A stretch of 52,532 bases of DNA from an uncultured Acidobacteriia bacterium (lineage in GTDB: Bacteria; Acidobacteriota; Terriglobia; Bryobacterales; Bryobacteraceae), in assembly GCA_903881085.1 (NCBI GenBank), contig CAIRSA010000253.1:1-52532 (forward strand), read 5' to 3'. A program made the position numbers and the translations under genes. Under the pieces are notes generated by a model. It searched no databases, was not told the DNA's origin, and was given only the letters and a program-made list of their open reading frames with translations. Positions 18,254 to 26,577 of the stretch are shown in pieces; positions within the stretch are counted from its first letter, which is position 1, and each line of letters begins with the position of its first letter.

Positions 18254-18793
18254 ATGAAAAGCGTTGTTTTAGTTGCACTTAGTCTTTCCGCACTGGTTGC
18301 GCAGCCGTCCCCGAAGGGACAAAATCTGGCTCCTTATGTCTCGTCTCCGCAGGAGATTATTGACGTGATGTTGGAATCGGCGGGCGTGCGCCCAGGCGAA
18401 ATGGTGTACGATTTGGGCTGCGGTGACGGGCGAATCGTCGTTACCGCCGTAAAAAAATTCAGCGCGAAGGCCGTAGGGGTGGAGTTGAATCCAACCTTGG
18501 CCCGGACGGCGAGCGACATGATTTACCGGTTGGGAATCCAAAATCATGCCAGTATTATCCGTGGCGACCTGCTCGATGTCGACATCAGCCAGGCCGATGT
18601 GGTTACACTCTATCTATTGACCTCTTCCAATGAGAAATTGCGTCCGAAGCTCGAGAAATCTCTGAAGCCCGGTGCGCGAGTGGTCTCGCATGACTACGCT
18701 GTGCGTGGCTGGAAGCCGGTCCGGGTGGAGGAATTGGAAGTTCATGGCCGCAATCACAAGATCTACGTTTACGTCGTTAAGCCTGCGAAATAG
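18254..18793 (+). CDS. class I SAM-dependent methyltransferase with signal peptide
   Basis: A 179-residue Rossmann-fold methyltransferase. Motif I, YDLGCGDGRIVVTA, is at about residues 55-68, an acidic motif II is in VGVELNP, and the motif IV region is RGDLLDVDISQADVV. The pattern resembles the small ATPSCKMT/FAM173-type lysine methyltransferases. The first 17 residues look like a cleavable signal (hydrophobic, ending ALVAQ). That is odd because SAM is not expected in the periplasm, so it could instead act as a membrane anchor facing inward. AGGGG precedes the ATG by 7 bases. The last 50 bases overlap the chosen start of the hydrolase gene. Confidence 0.8.
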   Translation: MKSVVLVALSLSALVAQPSPKGQNLAPYVSSPQEIIDVMLESAGVRPGEMVYDLGCGDGRIVVTAVKKFSAKAVGVELNPTLARTASDMIYRLGIQNHASIIRGDLLDVDISQADVVTLYLLTSSNEKLRPKLEKSLKPGARVVSHDYAVRGWKPVRVEELEVHGRNHKIYVYVVKPAK

Positions 18794-20171
18794 AATTTAC
18801 GTTTTCCTTTTCAGCGCTGCCCTTTGCCTGGGGCAGCCCCCAACGGCCATCAGCCAACCGCTGATGGCCGTTGGCGTTTATCGTGACATTCCCACCCCCA
18901 TTCCCGCCAGCAGTGAAATTCTCGACCTGACTGGGGCATTCGATGCGGGCCGGAATTTCGATCCGGCGGGGATCGCACGATGGGATGCGGAACTGGAAAA
19001 GCGCGTCCTGCCCGGAGTCATCGCCCTTGACCGGCAGACGGCCAAAGCTGGCCCAGTTACGCACATTCTGGCCAGGGAAGCGACAGCTGCTGCGCTACAT
19101 CAGTCGCTGGCCGAAGGCCGGGCATATGTCGCCAACCACAAACTGGCCGACCCAACCGGCTTCGCCTTTGTCGCTTCCAACACGCTGGGCGTTTTTCAGA
19201 TCGGGGACAGCATTCCGCTATTCATGGATGCAAAGTTCACCGCGCTCCTGCCGGCCGCCGCGAAATTGAAGCTAATCCACAACGGAAAAGTCGTGGCTTC
19301 AGCAGATGGCACAAAGCTGGAGTTCACCGCCAGGGAAGTCGGCTACTACCGGCTGGAAGCCTGGCGCGATGTCGAAGGTAAACTGCAGCCGTGGATCTAT
19401 GCCAACCCGATCTTCGTCACCGCAACCTCCGGTCTTAGGTTGCCGCAAAGCCAGGTTCCAGACGACGTGGACGTCCGCCGCGACATCGAGTACATCGCTG
19501 GAACTCCCGACGAAGCAGCCAAGCACAAACTCGACATTTATGTGCCAAAGGGCAAGAAAAACCTGCCGGTCTTTGTCTTCCTTCACGGCGGCTATTGGCG
19601 CCAGGGCGACCGTTCGCAGTATACGGCTCTGGGCGCCAAATTCGCTCAGGACGGCATGGTCGTCGTGGTTCCCAGCTACCGGCTGGCGCCAAAGAATCAA
19701 CATCCGGCCCAAATCGACGACGTTCGCGCAGCTTTCCGTTGGACCGTCGCCCACGTGGCGGAGATCGGCGGCGATCCAGCGCGCATTTACGTCGGAGGCC
19801 ACTCCGCAGGCGGACACCTTGCCGCGCTTCTTGGGCTCACCGAACCCGGCATAAAAGGTGTTGCGGCGCTGAGCGGGGTGTATGATGTCACCACGATCGA
19901 GCGTGTTTTCACGGACGATCAAGCCGTCCGCAAGCAGGCCTCTCCCATGACTTATGTGAAGCCGGGAGCACCGGAATTCACCCTCACCTACTGTCAATGG
20001 GACTATCTGGCCCTTCCGCAGCATGCAGAGATATTCGCGGCGGCACTCAAAGAAGCTGGCGTGAAGGTGAAGCTGGTCTACATCGGCGGGGAAAGCCACA
20101 TCTCCGAAATTATCAATTCTGTCAATGAGTTAGATAAAACTCATCGAGCTATTACCGAATTGGTCCGATAA
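18744..20171 (+). CDS. secreted alpha/beta hydrolase with PHP-like N-terminal module
   Basis: A protein of about 475 residues with two modules. The C-terminal half is an alpha/beta hydrolase of the BD-FAE/esterase group: oxyanion HGGYW, nucleophile elbow GHSAGG, a later Asp in QWDYLALP and a His in GESHISE complete a plausible triad. The N-terminal part (about residues 40-245) resembles the C-terminal region of PHP-domain phosphoesterases (GRAYVANHKLADPTGFAF, LKLIHNGKVV, YYRLEAW), without the metal-binding PHP core. The ATG at 18744 follows GGAGG by 12 bases and yields a signal-like hydrophobic segment (IYVFLFSAALCLGQ). This start overlaps the methyltransferase gene by 50 bases and is uncertain. 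The substrate is unknown. Confidence 0.75.
   Translation: MAAITRSTFTSLSLRNRIYVFLFSAALCLGQPPTAISQPLMAVGVYRDIPTPIPASSEILDLTGAFDAGRNFDPAGIARWDAELEKRVLPGVIALDRQTAKAGPVTHILAREATAAALHQSLAEGRAYVANHKLADPTGFAFVASNTLGVFQIGDSIPLFMDAKFTALLPAAAKLKLIHNGKVVASADGTKLEFTAREVGYYRLEAWRDVEGKLQPWIYANPIFVTATSGLRLPQSQVPDDVDVRRDIEYIAGTPDEAAKHKLDIYVPKGKKNLPVFVFLHGGYWRQGDRSQYTALGAKFAQDGMVVVVPSYRLAPKNQHPAQIDDVRAAFRWTVAHVAEIGGDPARIYVGGHSAGGHLAALLGLTEPGIKGVAALSGVYDVTTIERVFTDDQAVRKQASPMTYVKPGAPEFTLTYCQWDYLALPQHAEIFAAALKEAGVKVKLVYIGGESHISEIINSVNELDKTHRAITELVR
18840..18874. repeat. perfect 15-bp inverted repeat at the methyltransferase-hydrolase junction
   Basis: Arms 18840-18854 and 18860-18874 are perfectly complementary (CCAACGGCCATCAGC and its complement) with a 5-base loop CAACC. 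The hairpin lies just after the methyltransferase stop and within the signal-peptide end of the hydrolase reading frame. No T-tract follows. It could slow transcription or translation between the two genes. Confidence 0.7.
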
Positions 20172-20219
20172 GATTTCAGGCAGCGAACAAGGATCCCTGA
20201 AAAATTGTGGCATAGCTAA

Positions 20220-20249
20220 GTTGACAACATCACACTAAAGATTGATAAT
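20220..20249 (+). promoter_or_regulatory. dnaK operon promoter with overlapping HAIR-like operator
   Basis: TTGACA (20221-20226), a 17-base spacer and GATAAT (20244-20249) make a near-consensus sigma-70 promoter. The stretch GTTGACA-N7-ACTAAAG (20220-20240) matches 10 of 14 positions of the HspR operator HAIR (CTTGAGT-N7-ACTCAAG) with the exact 7-base spacing. HspR, encoded last in the operon, would thus block the -35 box. A leader hairpin, AACCGTGG/CTACGGTT with a CTAA loop (20261-20280), precedes the ribosome site TTTGGAGG (20287-20294). Confidence 0.65.
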
Positions 20250-20303
20250 GAAGTTGTACTAACCGTGGCTAACTACGGTTGAATTCTTTGGAGGCTTTTT
20301 AGC

Positions 20304-22223
20304 ATGGGCAAAATTATCGGTATTGACCTTGGAACAACGAACTCCGTCGTTTCTGTTATGGAAGGCGGGTCGCCTGTTGTGATTCCGAATCAGGAAGGCG
20401 GACGCACCACGCCGTCGATTGTTGGTTTCACCAAATCGGGAGAACGGCTGGTCGGCCAGGTGGCCAAGCGGCAATCGGTAACCAACCCCGAAAACACCAT
20501 TTACTCGATCAAACGTTTTATGGGCCGCCGCTACAATGAAGTCTCCGAAGAGATGAAGCTCGTGCCTTATAAGGTCTGCAGCGGCGATAACGGCGACGCG
20601 CGTGTGGAGATTCTCGGCAAGAAGCAGTCGCCGCCGGAAGTTTCGGCGATGATCCTAACCAAGCTGAAGGAAGCTGCCGAAGCCTATTTGGGCGAAAAAG
20701 TAACAGCGGCGGTCATCACGGTTCCGGCTTACTTCAACGACGCGCAGCGTCAGGCAACGAAAGACGCCGGGCAGATTGCCGGCCTCGAAGTAAAACGCAT
20801 CATCAACGAACCGACGGCAGCGGCACTTGCTTACGGCCTCGATAAGAAGAAGGACGAGACCATCGCCGTATTCGATTTCGGCGGCGGCACGTTCGATATC
20901 TCGATCCTGGAAGTCGGCGACGGCGTGGTGGAAGTAAAGTCGACCAATGGCGACACCCATTTGGGCGGCGACAACATCGATCTCCGTCTGATTGACTGGA
21001 TTGTCACCGAATTCAAGAAGGAAAACGGCATTGATCTGTCGAAGGATCAGATGGCGCTGCAACGCTTGAAGGAAGCAGCAGAAAAGGCGAAGATCGAACT
21101 CTCCACGCTGCTCGAAACCGAAATCAACCTGCCGTTTATCACGGCCGATGCGACCGGTCCGAAGCATCTTGTGATGAAGCTCAACCGCGGCCACTTTGAA
21201 CGCATGGTGGACGACATTCTGCAGCGCGCCTTCGGCCCCTGCAAGCAGGCTTTGACCGATGCCGGCCTGACGCCCGCGCAGATTGACGAAGTGGTTATGG
21301 TGGGCGGCTCCACGCGCATCCCCAAGGTGCAGCAGATGGTGAAGGACCTGTTCGGAAAGGAACCGAACCGCAGCGTGAATCCGGACGAAGTAGTCGCCAT
21401 CGGCGCCGCAGTCCAGGGCGGCGTGTTGGGCGGCGAAGTGAAAGACGTACTGCTGCTCGACGTGACCCCGCTTTCGCTCGGCATCGAAACTCTGGGCGGC
21501 GTGTTCACCAAACTGATCGAGCGCAACACCACCATCCCGGTGAAAAAGGGCGAAACCTTCTCCACCGCCAGCGACAGCCAGACCTCAGTGGAAATCAAGG
21601 TCTACCAGGGCGAGCGCTCCATGGCCGCATATAACCGGCTGCTGGGCGTGTTCCAGCTGGGCAACATCCCTGCCGCTGCGCGCGGCGTGCCGCAGATCGA
21701 AGTCACGTTTGACATCGATGCCAACGGCATTCTGAACGTGACGGCGAAGGACAAATCGACGAATAACGAGCAGAAGATTACCATCACTTCTTCGAGCGGC
21801 CTGAGCAAGGAAGAGGTCGACAAGATGGCCCGCGATGCCGAAGCCAACGCCGCCGACGACAAGCGCAAGCAGGAAGAGATCGAGACGCGCAACCGCGCTG
21901 ACAGCATGGTCTACAACGTGGAAAAAACGTTGAAGGAGCATGGCGACAAGATCTCTGAAGAAGACCGTAAGAACGTCCAGGAATCGATCGAAGAAGCCAA
22001 GAAATCGATTGCCGAAGGCAACACGGAAAAGATCAATGCTGCTACCGACAAGTTGACGCAGGCAAGCCACAAACTGGCCGAAGCAATGTACAAGGCCAGC
22101 TCCGCGCAACAGCCTCCGGCTGGTGGCGCGCCGGGTGGGGAAGCGCCGCCGCAGGATGGCGCAAAGCCCAAGGACAATGTCGTTGATGCGGAGTTTGTTG
22201 ACGTAGACGACAAGAAGAAATAA
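20304..22223 (+). CDS. dnaK: chaperone protein DnaK (Hsp70)
   Basis: Cytoplasmic ATP-dependent Hsp70 chaperone of 639 residues, full length. Family signatures are GIDLGTTNS (residues 6-14), [13 protein letters not shown], the phosphate-2 [19 protein letters not shown], the [11 protein letters not shown] linker into the substrate-binding domain, and the C-terminal EFVDVDD tail that corresponds to the co-chaperone-binding EEVD-like end. A strong TTTGGAGG site lies 9 bases before the ATG. It is first in a dnaK-dnaJ-hspR operon. grpE is not in the operon. Expression is probably repressed by HspR at the promoter upstream and released on heat or protein stress. Confidence 0.99.
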   Translation: MGKIIGIDLGTTNSVVSVMEGGSPVVIPNQEGGRTTPSIVGFTKSGERLVGQVAKRQSVTNPENTIYSIKRFMGRRYNEVSEEMKLVPYKVCSGDNGDARVEILGKKQSPPEVSAMILTKLKEAAEAYLGEKVTAAVITVPAYFNDAQRQATKDAGQIAGLEVKRIINEPTAAALAYGLDKKKDETIAVFDFGGGTFDISILEVGDGVVEVKSTNGDTHLGGDNIDLRLIDWIVTEFKKENGIDLSKDQMALQRLKEAAEKAKIELSTLLETEINLPFITADATGPKHLVMKLNRGHFERMVDDILQRAFGPCKQALTDAGLTPAQIDEVVMVGGSTRIPKVQQMVKDLFGKEPNRSVNPDEVVAIGAAVQGGVLGGEVKDVLLLDVTPLSLGIETLGGVFTKLIERNTTIPVKKGETFSTASDSQTSVEIKVYQGERSMAAYNRLLGVFQLGNIPAAARGVPQIEVTFDIDANGILNVTAKDKSTNNEQKITITSSSGLSKEEVDKMARDAEANAADDKRKQEEIETRNRADSMVYNVEKTLKEHGDKISEEDRKNVQESIEEAKKSIAEGNTEKINAATDKLTQASHKLAEAMYKASSAQQPPAGGAPGGEAPPQDGAKPKDNVVDAEFVDVDDKKK

Positions 22224-22235
22224 GAGAGCACTCCG

Positions 22236-23399
22236 TTGCCGGATAAGCAGGATCACTATGCCACGCTGAGCGTGGGGCGCGATGCGACTGCGGATGACAT
22301 CCGCAAGTCGTATCGCCGCCTTGCGCGCAAGTATCACCCGGATTTGAACCCGGGTGACAAGTCGGCCGAGGAGCGCTTCAAAAAAGTGCAGGAGGCGTAT
22401 GACATCCTGAGCGATCCGAAGAAGAAGCAGATGTTCGATCAATACGGCTTCTATTCGGAATCAGGCATGCCTGGTCCTGGCGCTGGACCGCAGGGTGGCC
22501 CGGGCATGGGCTTTGGCGGTTTCGATTTCGGCGACTTCACATCGCAAGCTAGAGCTGGTGGGCACGCCCGCCCACAGCAGGAAAATCCAGGCGGCTTCCG
22601 CGACATCTTCAGCCAGTTTTTCGGCAAGGGGGGCGGCACGCAGGGACCTCAGGCAGAACGCGGCATCGATCTGGAGTATTCGCTGAACGTCGATTTCTGG
22701 CAGTCGATCAAGGGCACCCAGGTCAGGCTGAATATACAACGCAATGAATCGTGCCTATCCTGTGGCGGTAGCGGATCGGCGGGCGGCGCCAGCATCAGTT
22801 GCCCGCAGTGTAGTGGATCGGGCGAGGTTTCGCAGATGGCGGGCGCAATGCGCTTCAATCTGAGCTGCCCGCGGTGCGGTGGAAAAGGGAAACTGAAAAA
22901 CGCATGCGCCACCTGCCATGGCGATGGCCGCATGGCCATTAACGACTCGGTAGAGGTGCGAATTCCGCAGGGCGTTCAATCGGGCGACCGGCTGCGCGTG
23001 GCGGGCAAGGGCAACTCCGGCACGGGTGGCGCTCCGTCAGGCGATCTGTTCATCACCCTGCGCGTGGAACCGCATGAATTCTTCCAGCGCGAAGGCGACA
23101 ACATTGAAATCAAGCTGCCGGTTACGGTTTCCGAAGCTGGACTGGGGGCGAAGATCGAAGTGCCTACGCTTGATGGCCGTTCCATCCTGAAAATTCCACA
23201 GGGCGCGGCGAACGGGCAGAAATTCCGCCTGCGCGAAAAGGGCGTGTTCAACGCACGCAAGAATTCGCGTGGCGATCAGATCGTGGAAATAGCGATCAAG
23301 ACCCCCAGCATCGATGATGAACGGGTGCGCGAGTTATTGCGCAAACTCACCGAGCTCGACCCGGCCGACCCGCGCTCAGAGATGTGGAGCAAAGTATAA
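22236..23399 (+). CDS. dnaJ: chaperone protein DnaJ (Hsp40)
   Basis: Type I J-protein that stimulates DnaK ATPase and delivers substrates. The J-domain (about residues 6-70) contains the invariant HPD. A Gly/Phe-rich linker follows (about 78-140). The zinc-finger region carries four CxxCxGxG repeats (CLSCGGSG, CPQCSGSG, CPRCGGKG, CATCHGDG), then the C-terminal substrate-binding domains. The length of 387 residues is normal. The start codon is TTG, 12 bases after the dnaK stop, with the GAGAG of the intergenic gap as a weak ribosome site. The C-terminal MWSKV codons are duplicated immediately after the stop (see repeat 23382-23421). Confidence 0.97.
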   Translation: MPDKQDHYATLSVGRDATADDIRKSYRRLARKYHPDLNPGDKSAEERFKKVQEAYDILSDPKKKQMFDQYGFYSESGMPGPGAGPQGGPGMGFGGFDFGDFTSQARAGGHARPQQENPGGFRDIFSQFFGKGGGTQGPQAERGIDLEYSLNVDFWQSIKGTQVRLNIQRNESCLSCGGSGSAGGASISCPQCSGSGEVSQMAGAMRFNLSCPRCGGKGKLKNACATCHGDGRMAINDSVEVRIPQGVQSGDRLRVAGKGNSGTGGAPSGDLFITLRVEPHEFFQREGDNIEIKLPVTVSEAGLGAKIEVPTLDGRSILKIPQGAANGQKFRLREKGVFNARKNSRGDQIVEIAIKTPSIDDERVRELLRKLTELDPADPRSEMWSKV

Positions 23400-23421
23400 T
23401 CATGTGGAGCAAGGTATAAAC
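23382..23421 (+). repeat. 20-bp tandem duplication across the dnaJ stop codon
   Basis: Units 23382-23401 and 23402-23421 are identical at 18 of 20 positions. The first encodes the last five codons and stop of dnaJ. The second recreates a complete minigene, ATG-TGG-AGC-AAG-GTA-TAA (23402-23419), right before hspR. One of the two differences turns AAAG into AAGG, giving a ribosome-site-like AGCAAGG about 12 bases before the hspR ATG. Confidence 0.85.
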
Positions 23422-23426
23422 ACAAA

Positions 23427-23858
23427 ATGGCCAAGCGCTCCAAAGCCGCGTACATGATTTCGGCCGTCGCCGAACAGTATCAAGTGCATCCGCAGACTTT
23501 GCGTCTGTATGAACGCGAAGGACTGTTGAAGCCCTCGCGTAGTGACGGCAACACGCGGCTATACACTGACGATGACCTTGAGCGGCTTGAAGTCATCCTC
23601 AAGCTGACGCGCGATCTGGGTGTGAATCTCGCCGGCGTTGAGATCATTCTCAACATGCGCGAAAAGATGGAAGAGATGCAACGGCAGATCGAGCAGTTCA
23701 TCAAGGAACTGAATACCGAGATCCGCGCCCACATGTCGCCCGAACCAGTGGCGGCCGCGAACTCGCTGGTGCCTGTTATCAAGATGAGTTCGCTGGTTCC
23801 CATGGCGGCCAAACCCGCCGCGAAACTGGCAACTAAGACGCGACGCCGAAGTTCTTAA
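23427..23858 (+). CDS. hspR: MerR-family heat-shock repressor HspR
   Basis: HspR is the DNA-binding repressor of dnaK operons in actinobacteria, epsilonproteobacteria and other groups. The 143-residue protein has the characteristic MerR winged helix at its N-terminus (YMISAVAEQ, VHPQTLRLYEREGLL, GNTRLYTDDDLERL), then the LTRDLGVNLAGVEIIL segment typical of HspR and a coiled-coil dimerization helix (about residues 70-95). The C-terminal tail is Ala/Lys/Arg rich and probably disordered. Its place after dnaK-dnaJ and the HAIR-like operator over the dnaK promoter support autoregulation. Its 3' end overlaps the convergent Gfo/Idh gene by 26 bases. Confidence 0.92.
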   Translation: MAKRSKAAYMISAVAEQYQVHPQTLRLYEREGLLKPSRSDGNTRLYTDDDLERLEVILKLTRDLGVNLAGVEIILNMREKMEEMQRQIEQFIKELNTEIRAHMSPEPVAAANSLVPVIKMSSLVPMAAKPAAKLATKTRRRSS

Positions 23859-24945
23859 CCTTCATCGCCACGCCGCCGTTCAATGCCGATTGATGCGCGA
23901 CTATTCCAGGCGCCGTATAGGCTGCTGCCTCCCACACATTCACCGTTGGATGCCGGTTCTCAACAATCGCGCTGACAAACTCATGGGTCAAAAATGTGTG
24001 TGAATTGCCATGTCCCGTTTTCACCCGCATGGGCTCCGGCAGCTTCTCGAAATGATTCGGCTGAGTAAACGCTTCCTGCTTTCCACCTAAGCCGAACACA
24101 GCGTTAGGCGACCCTTCCGGACGTTCCATGATGTAGCTCTTGCGGTCGCCATAGAACACCCCGCGCTCGGTCTCTTTGGCCGCCACGTGCCAGAATACCG
24201 ACACGCGCGCGGCATGCCCGCCTGATGTTTTGAACATCGCCGTGGTATTCCAGAACGGGTTCTTGTATTGATTCGTTTTGAGCACTTCGTGCCCGTCGCC
24301 CCAACCTACGGCCGATACTTCCACCAGATGCTCGCCGGTTACAGGAACGATCATTCCAGTACAGTGCGTGGGATAGTGCATGGGCGGAAATCCATGACGC
24401 CATGTCGGTAACTTGCGTTCGTCGTAAAACAGCGCCTCCAACCCTTCGTGGTGGTATTCTGCTTCCGAATAAAATATAGTGCCGAACTTACCGTCGCGCG
24501 ACCATTCGCGGCAGGTAATGATCTGCGGCCGGTAGTAGCTGGTTTCAGCCATCATGTATTTCATGCCCGTGCGGCGCACGGTATCCACCAACTCTTCGAG
24601 CTCGGCGATGGAAAGACCGGCGGGTACGGCGCTGATCACATGCTTGCCTGCCTTCATCGCTTCGCAAGCCATCCACACGTGCAAAGGCGCCGGCGTGAAC
24701 ACGCCAACCGCATTCAGGCCGGGTGCCCTTAGCATCTCGCGAAAGTCGCCGTAGGCCGCATCGCAACGATAGGTCTTGCTCATCGCCGCGAGCTTTTCCG
24801 GGCGGATGTCGCACACTGCCGCGACCGAACACTGCGGATGCAGATGCCATTGGAACTGCGCGCCAAAGCCACCGCCAACAATGCCGATGCGAACCGGCGC
24901 TTGCGCAGCCATCAGATATGCGAACTCCCGCCGTGTGTAGCTCAT
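23833..24945 (-). CDS. Gfo/Idh/MocA family oxidoreductase
   Basis: A 370-residue NAD(P)-dependent dehydrogenase-like protein with an N-terminal Rossmann domain (RIGIVGGGFGAQ near residue 20, CDIRPEK after strand 2) and the C-terminal alpha/beta dimerization domain. The motif that normally reads EKP is VPA here (VISAVPAG, about residue 108), losing the Lys that helps bind sugar and cofactor. Catalysis may therefore differ from classical members. The N-terminus TRREFAYL resembles a vestigial Tat signal. The substrate is probably a sugar or inositol derivative (inference). The gene converges on hspR with a 26-base overlap and starts 3 bases after the stop of the upstream kinase gene. Confidence 0.85.
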   Translation of the reverse strand: MSYTRREFAYLMAAQAPVRIGIVGGGFGAQFQWHLHPQCSVAAVCDIRPEKLAAMSKTYRCDAAYGDFREMLRAPGLNAVGVFTPAPLHVWMACEAMKAGKHVISAVPAGLSIAELEELVDTVRRTGMKYMMAETSYYRPQIITCREWSRDGKFGTIFYSEAEYHHEGLEALFYDERKLPTWRHGFPPMHYPTHCTGMIVPVTGEHLVEVSAVGWGDGHEVLKTNQYKNPFWNTTAMFKTSGGHAARVSVFWHVAAKETERGVFYGDRKSYIMERPEGSPNAVFGLGGKQEAFTQPNHFEKLPEPMRVKTGHGNSHTFLTHEFVSAIVENRHPTVNVWEAAAYTAPGIVAHQSALNGGVAMKVKNFGVAS

Positions 24946-24948
24946 TCG

Positions 24949-26577
24949 TTAAAGGCCTAGAAACTTCTCCAGCGTTTCCAACGCCCTTTCGGCCAGGTCG
25001 AGATGGTTTTTTGCAACCGCGGGGTTGCCATCCTGAATGGCTTTCGCCGCCATGTTCAGCTGAACCTCCAGACGCTGCGATGCGGCCGACATGTCGCCGC
25101 GAAGACCCAGGCCCGATCGCGCCTGCGCGTCCTGCAAGCGTTTCAACGACGCATGGACGGCTCCGGTGCGCGGCTCCAACTGCGCCAGGCGATTTGACTG
25201 GCGGGTCAAAGCACGTTGGCGCAAGCCTTCATCCTGATTGTTCTGCGCCGGCTGCTGTTGGGGAGGCTGCTGGGCAACCGTGGGCGGCAACTGCTGCTGC
25301 GGCTGATTCTGAGGCGGCATCACCACCGGCTCTGGTTCACGAACTGGTGGCGGAGGCTGCTGCTGTGCAGTGTCGATTGGCCGGGCTTGAGCCGCCGGCT
25401 TCTGGGCGATGGTAGTTGGTGCAATCTGCGGGCGATTCGCAGTCGTCGTAGCCGTTTGCGCCGGCGTGTCTGCCTGTGGCTTTTGCGTGTCTGTTGTGGG
25501 TGGCTGCGGATCTGGCGGCTTGGTTGGCTGGACGGAAACTTCCGCCAGCGGTTTTGCCTGCGCAGCATCGTCTGCTTTCGCTCCGAAATACTTGGGAAGT
25601 TGCATGGCGCCAACCACCAGCACGGCGACAGTGGCCAACGATCCGATCAACATATACAGTCCGCGCTTGCTGCTGGATTTTTCCATCGCGACAGGCTGCG
25701 GCACCACTGGCGCCTTCGACTCAACCGGTTTCGCCGCCGCAGGCGCAGCCTTCGGAGGCGCATTCAGTGACGACAGTGCGGCCAGCATTGCGTCCGCTGA
25801 TTGGAACCGCTTTGCCGGATCGCGGGTAATCGCCAGCATGATCACTTCGTTCAATATCGCAGGCAGATCCGGATCGAGCTCAATAGGCGGCACCGGCTTC
25901 TGCTGCATATGCGCGGCCATGATCTTGAAATCGCTATCGCCATCGAAGGGCCGCTTGCCGGTCAACATCTGATACATGGAAACGCCCAGCGAATAGATGT
26001 CGGAACGCGCATCCACATCCGGAGATCCATTGATCTGCTCGGGCGACATATAGAACAGCGAGCCAACCGTATTGCCAGTCTGAGTCAGGCTGCGATCCGC
26101 GCCAATGCGTGCAATGCCAAAGTCCATCAACTTGACCACGCCCTGTGGCGTCACCATCATGTTGGCTGGCTTGATATCGCGATGCACAACGCCCTGCTTG
26201 TGCGCATAAGATAGGGCCGAAAGCACCTGCGACATGTAGCCAACCGCATGTTGAATCGGGATCCGCCCCTGCGAGAGATAGCTCTCAAGGGTGTAGCCTT
26301 CCACGAACTCCATCACCATTAACAGCTGATTGTCGACGTTCACCGCAGTATGCAGCGACGCGATGTTCGGATGCGTCAACGCAGCCTGCACTTTGATTTC
26401 GCGCAGGAAACGCTCCGCCAGTTCCGGATTCTCGCTCAAATTCGGAAGCAGCACTTTGATTGCTTCTATGCGGTCAGAGATTACGTTTCTGACCTTATAG
26501 ACCTTACCCATCCCGCCCGCGCCAAGCACGGCGAGGACTTCGTAGTCGCCGATTCGCGCACCAGGTTCGAGGCTCAT
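24949..26577 (-). CDS. transmembrane Ser/Thr protein kinase
   Basis: A 542-residue Hanks-type kinase. The kinase domain spans about residues 12-270: Gly loop GAGGMGKVY (19-27), catalytic Lys41, HRDIKPAN (132-139), DFG (152-154), GSLFYMSPEQ and the RSDIYSLG segment, so it should be active. One membrane span lies at about 306-327. The outer part is a Pro/Gln-rich, low-complexity stretch (about 335-465) followed by a helical C-terminal domain. The ATG at 26577 overlaps the stop of the CsgG-like gene as ATGA, so the two are translationally coupled and probably work together in envelope sensing (inference). In-frame sequence upstream of this ATG lies within the CsgG-like gene and is not used. Confidence 0.92.
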   Translation of the reverse strand: MSLEPGARIGDYEVLAVLGAGGMGKVYKVRNVISDRIEAIKVLLPNLSENPELAERFLREIKVQAALTHPNIASLHTAVNVDNQLLMVMEFVEGYTLESYLSQGRIPIQHAVGYMSQVLSALSYAHKQGVVHRDIKPANMMVTPQGVVKLMDFGIARIGADRSLTQTGNTVGSLFYMSPEQINGSPDVDARSDIYSLGVSMYQMLTGKRPFDGDSDFKIMAAHMQQKPVPPIELDPDLPAILNEVIMLAITRDPAKRFQSADAMLAALSSLNAPPKAAPAAAKPVESKAPVVPQPVAMEKSSSKRGLYMLIGSLATVAVLVVGAMQLPKYFGAKADDAAQAKPLAEVSVQPTKPPDPQPPTTDTQKPQADTPAQTATTTANRPQIAPTTIAQKPAAQARPIDTAQQQPPPPVREPEPVVMPPQNQPQQQLPPTVAQQPPQQQPAQNNQDEGLRQRALTRQSNRLAQLEPRTGAVHASLKRLQDAQARSGLGLRGDMSAASQRLEVQLNMAAKAIQDGNPAVAKNHLDLAERALETLEKFLGL

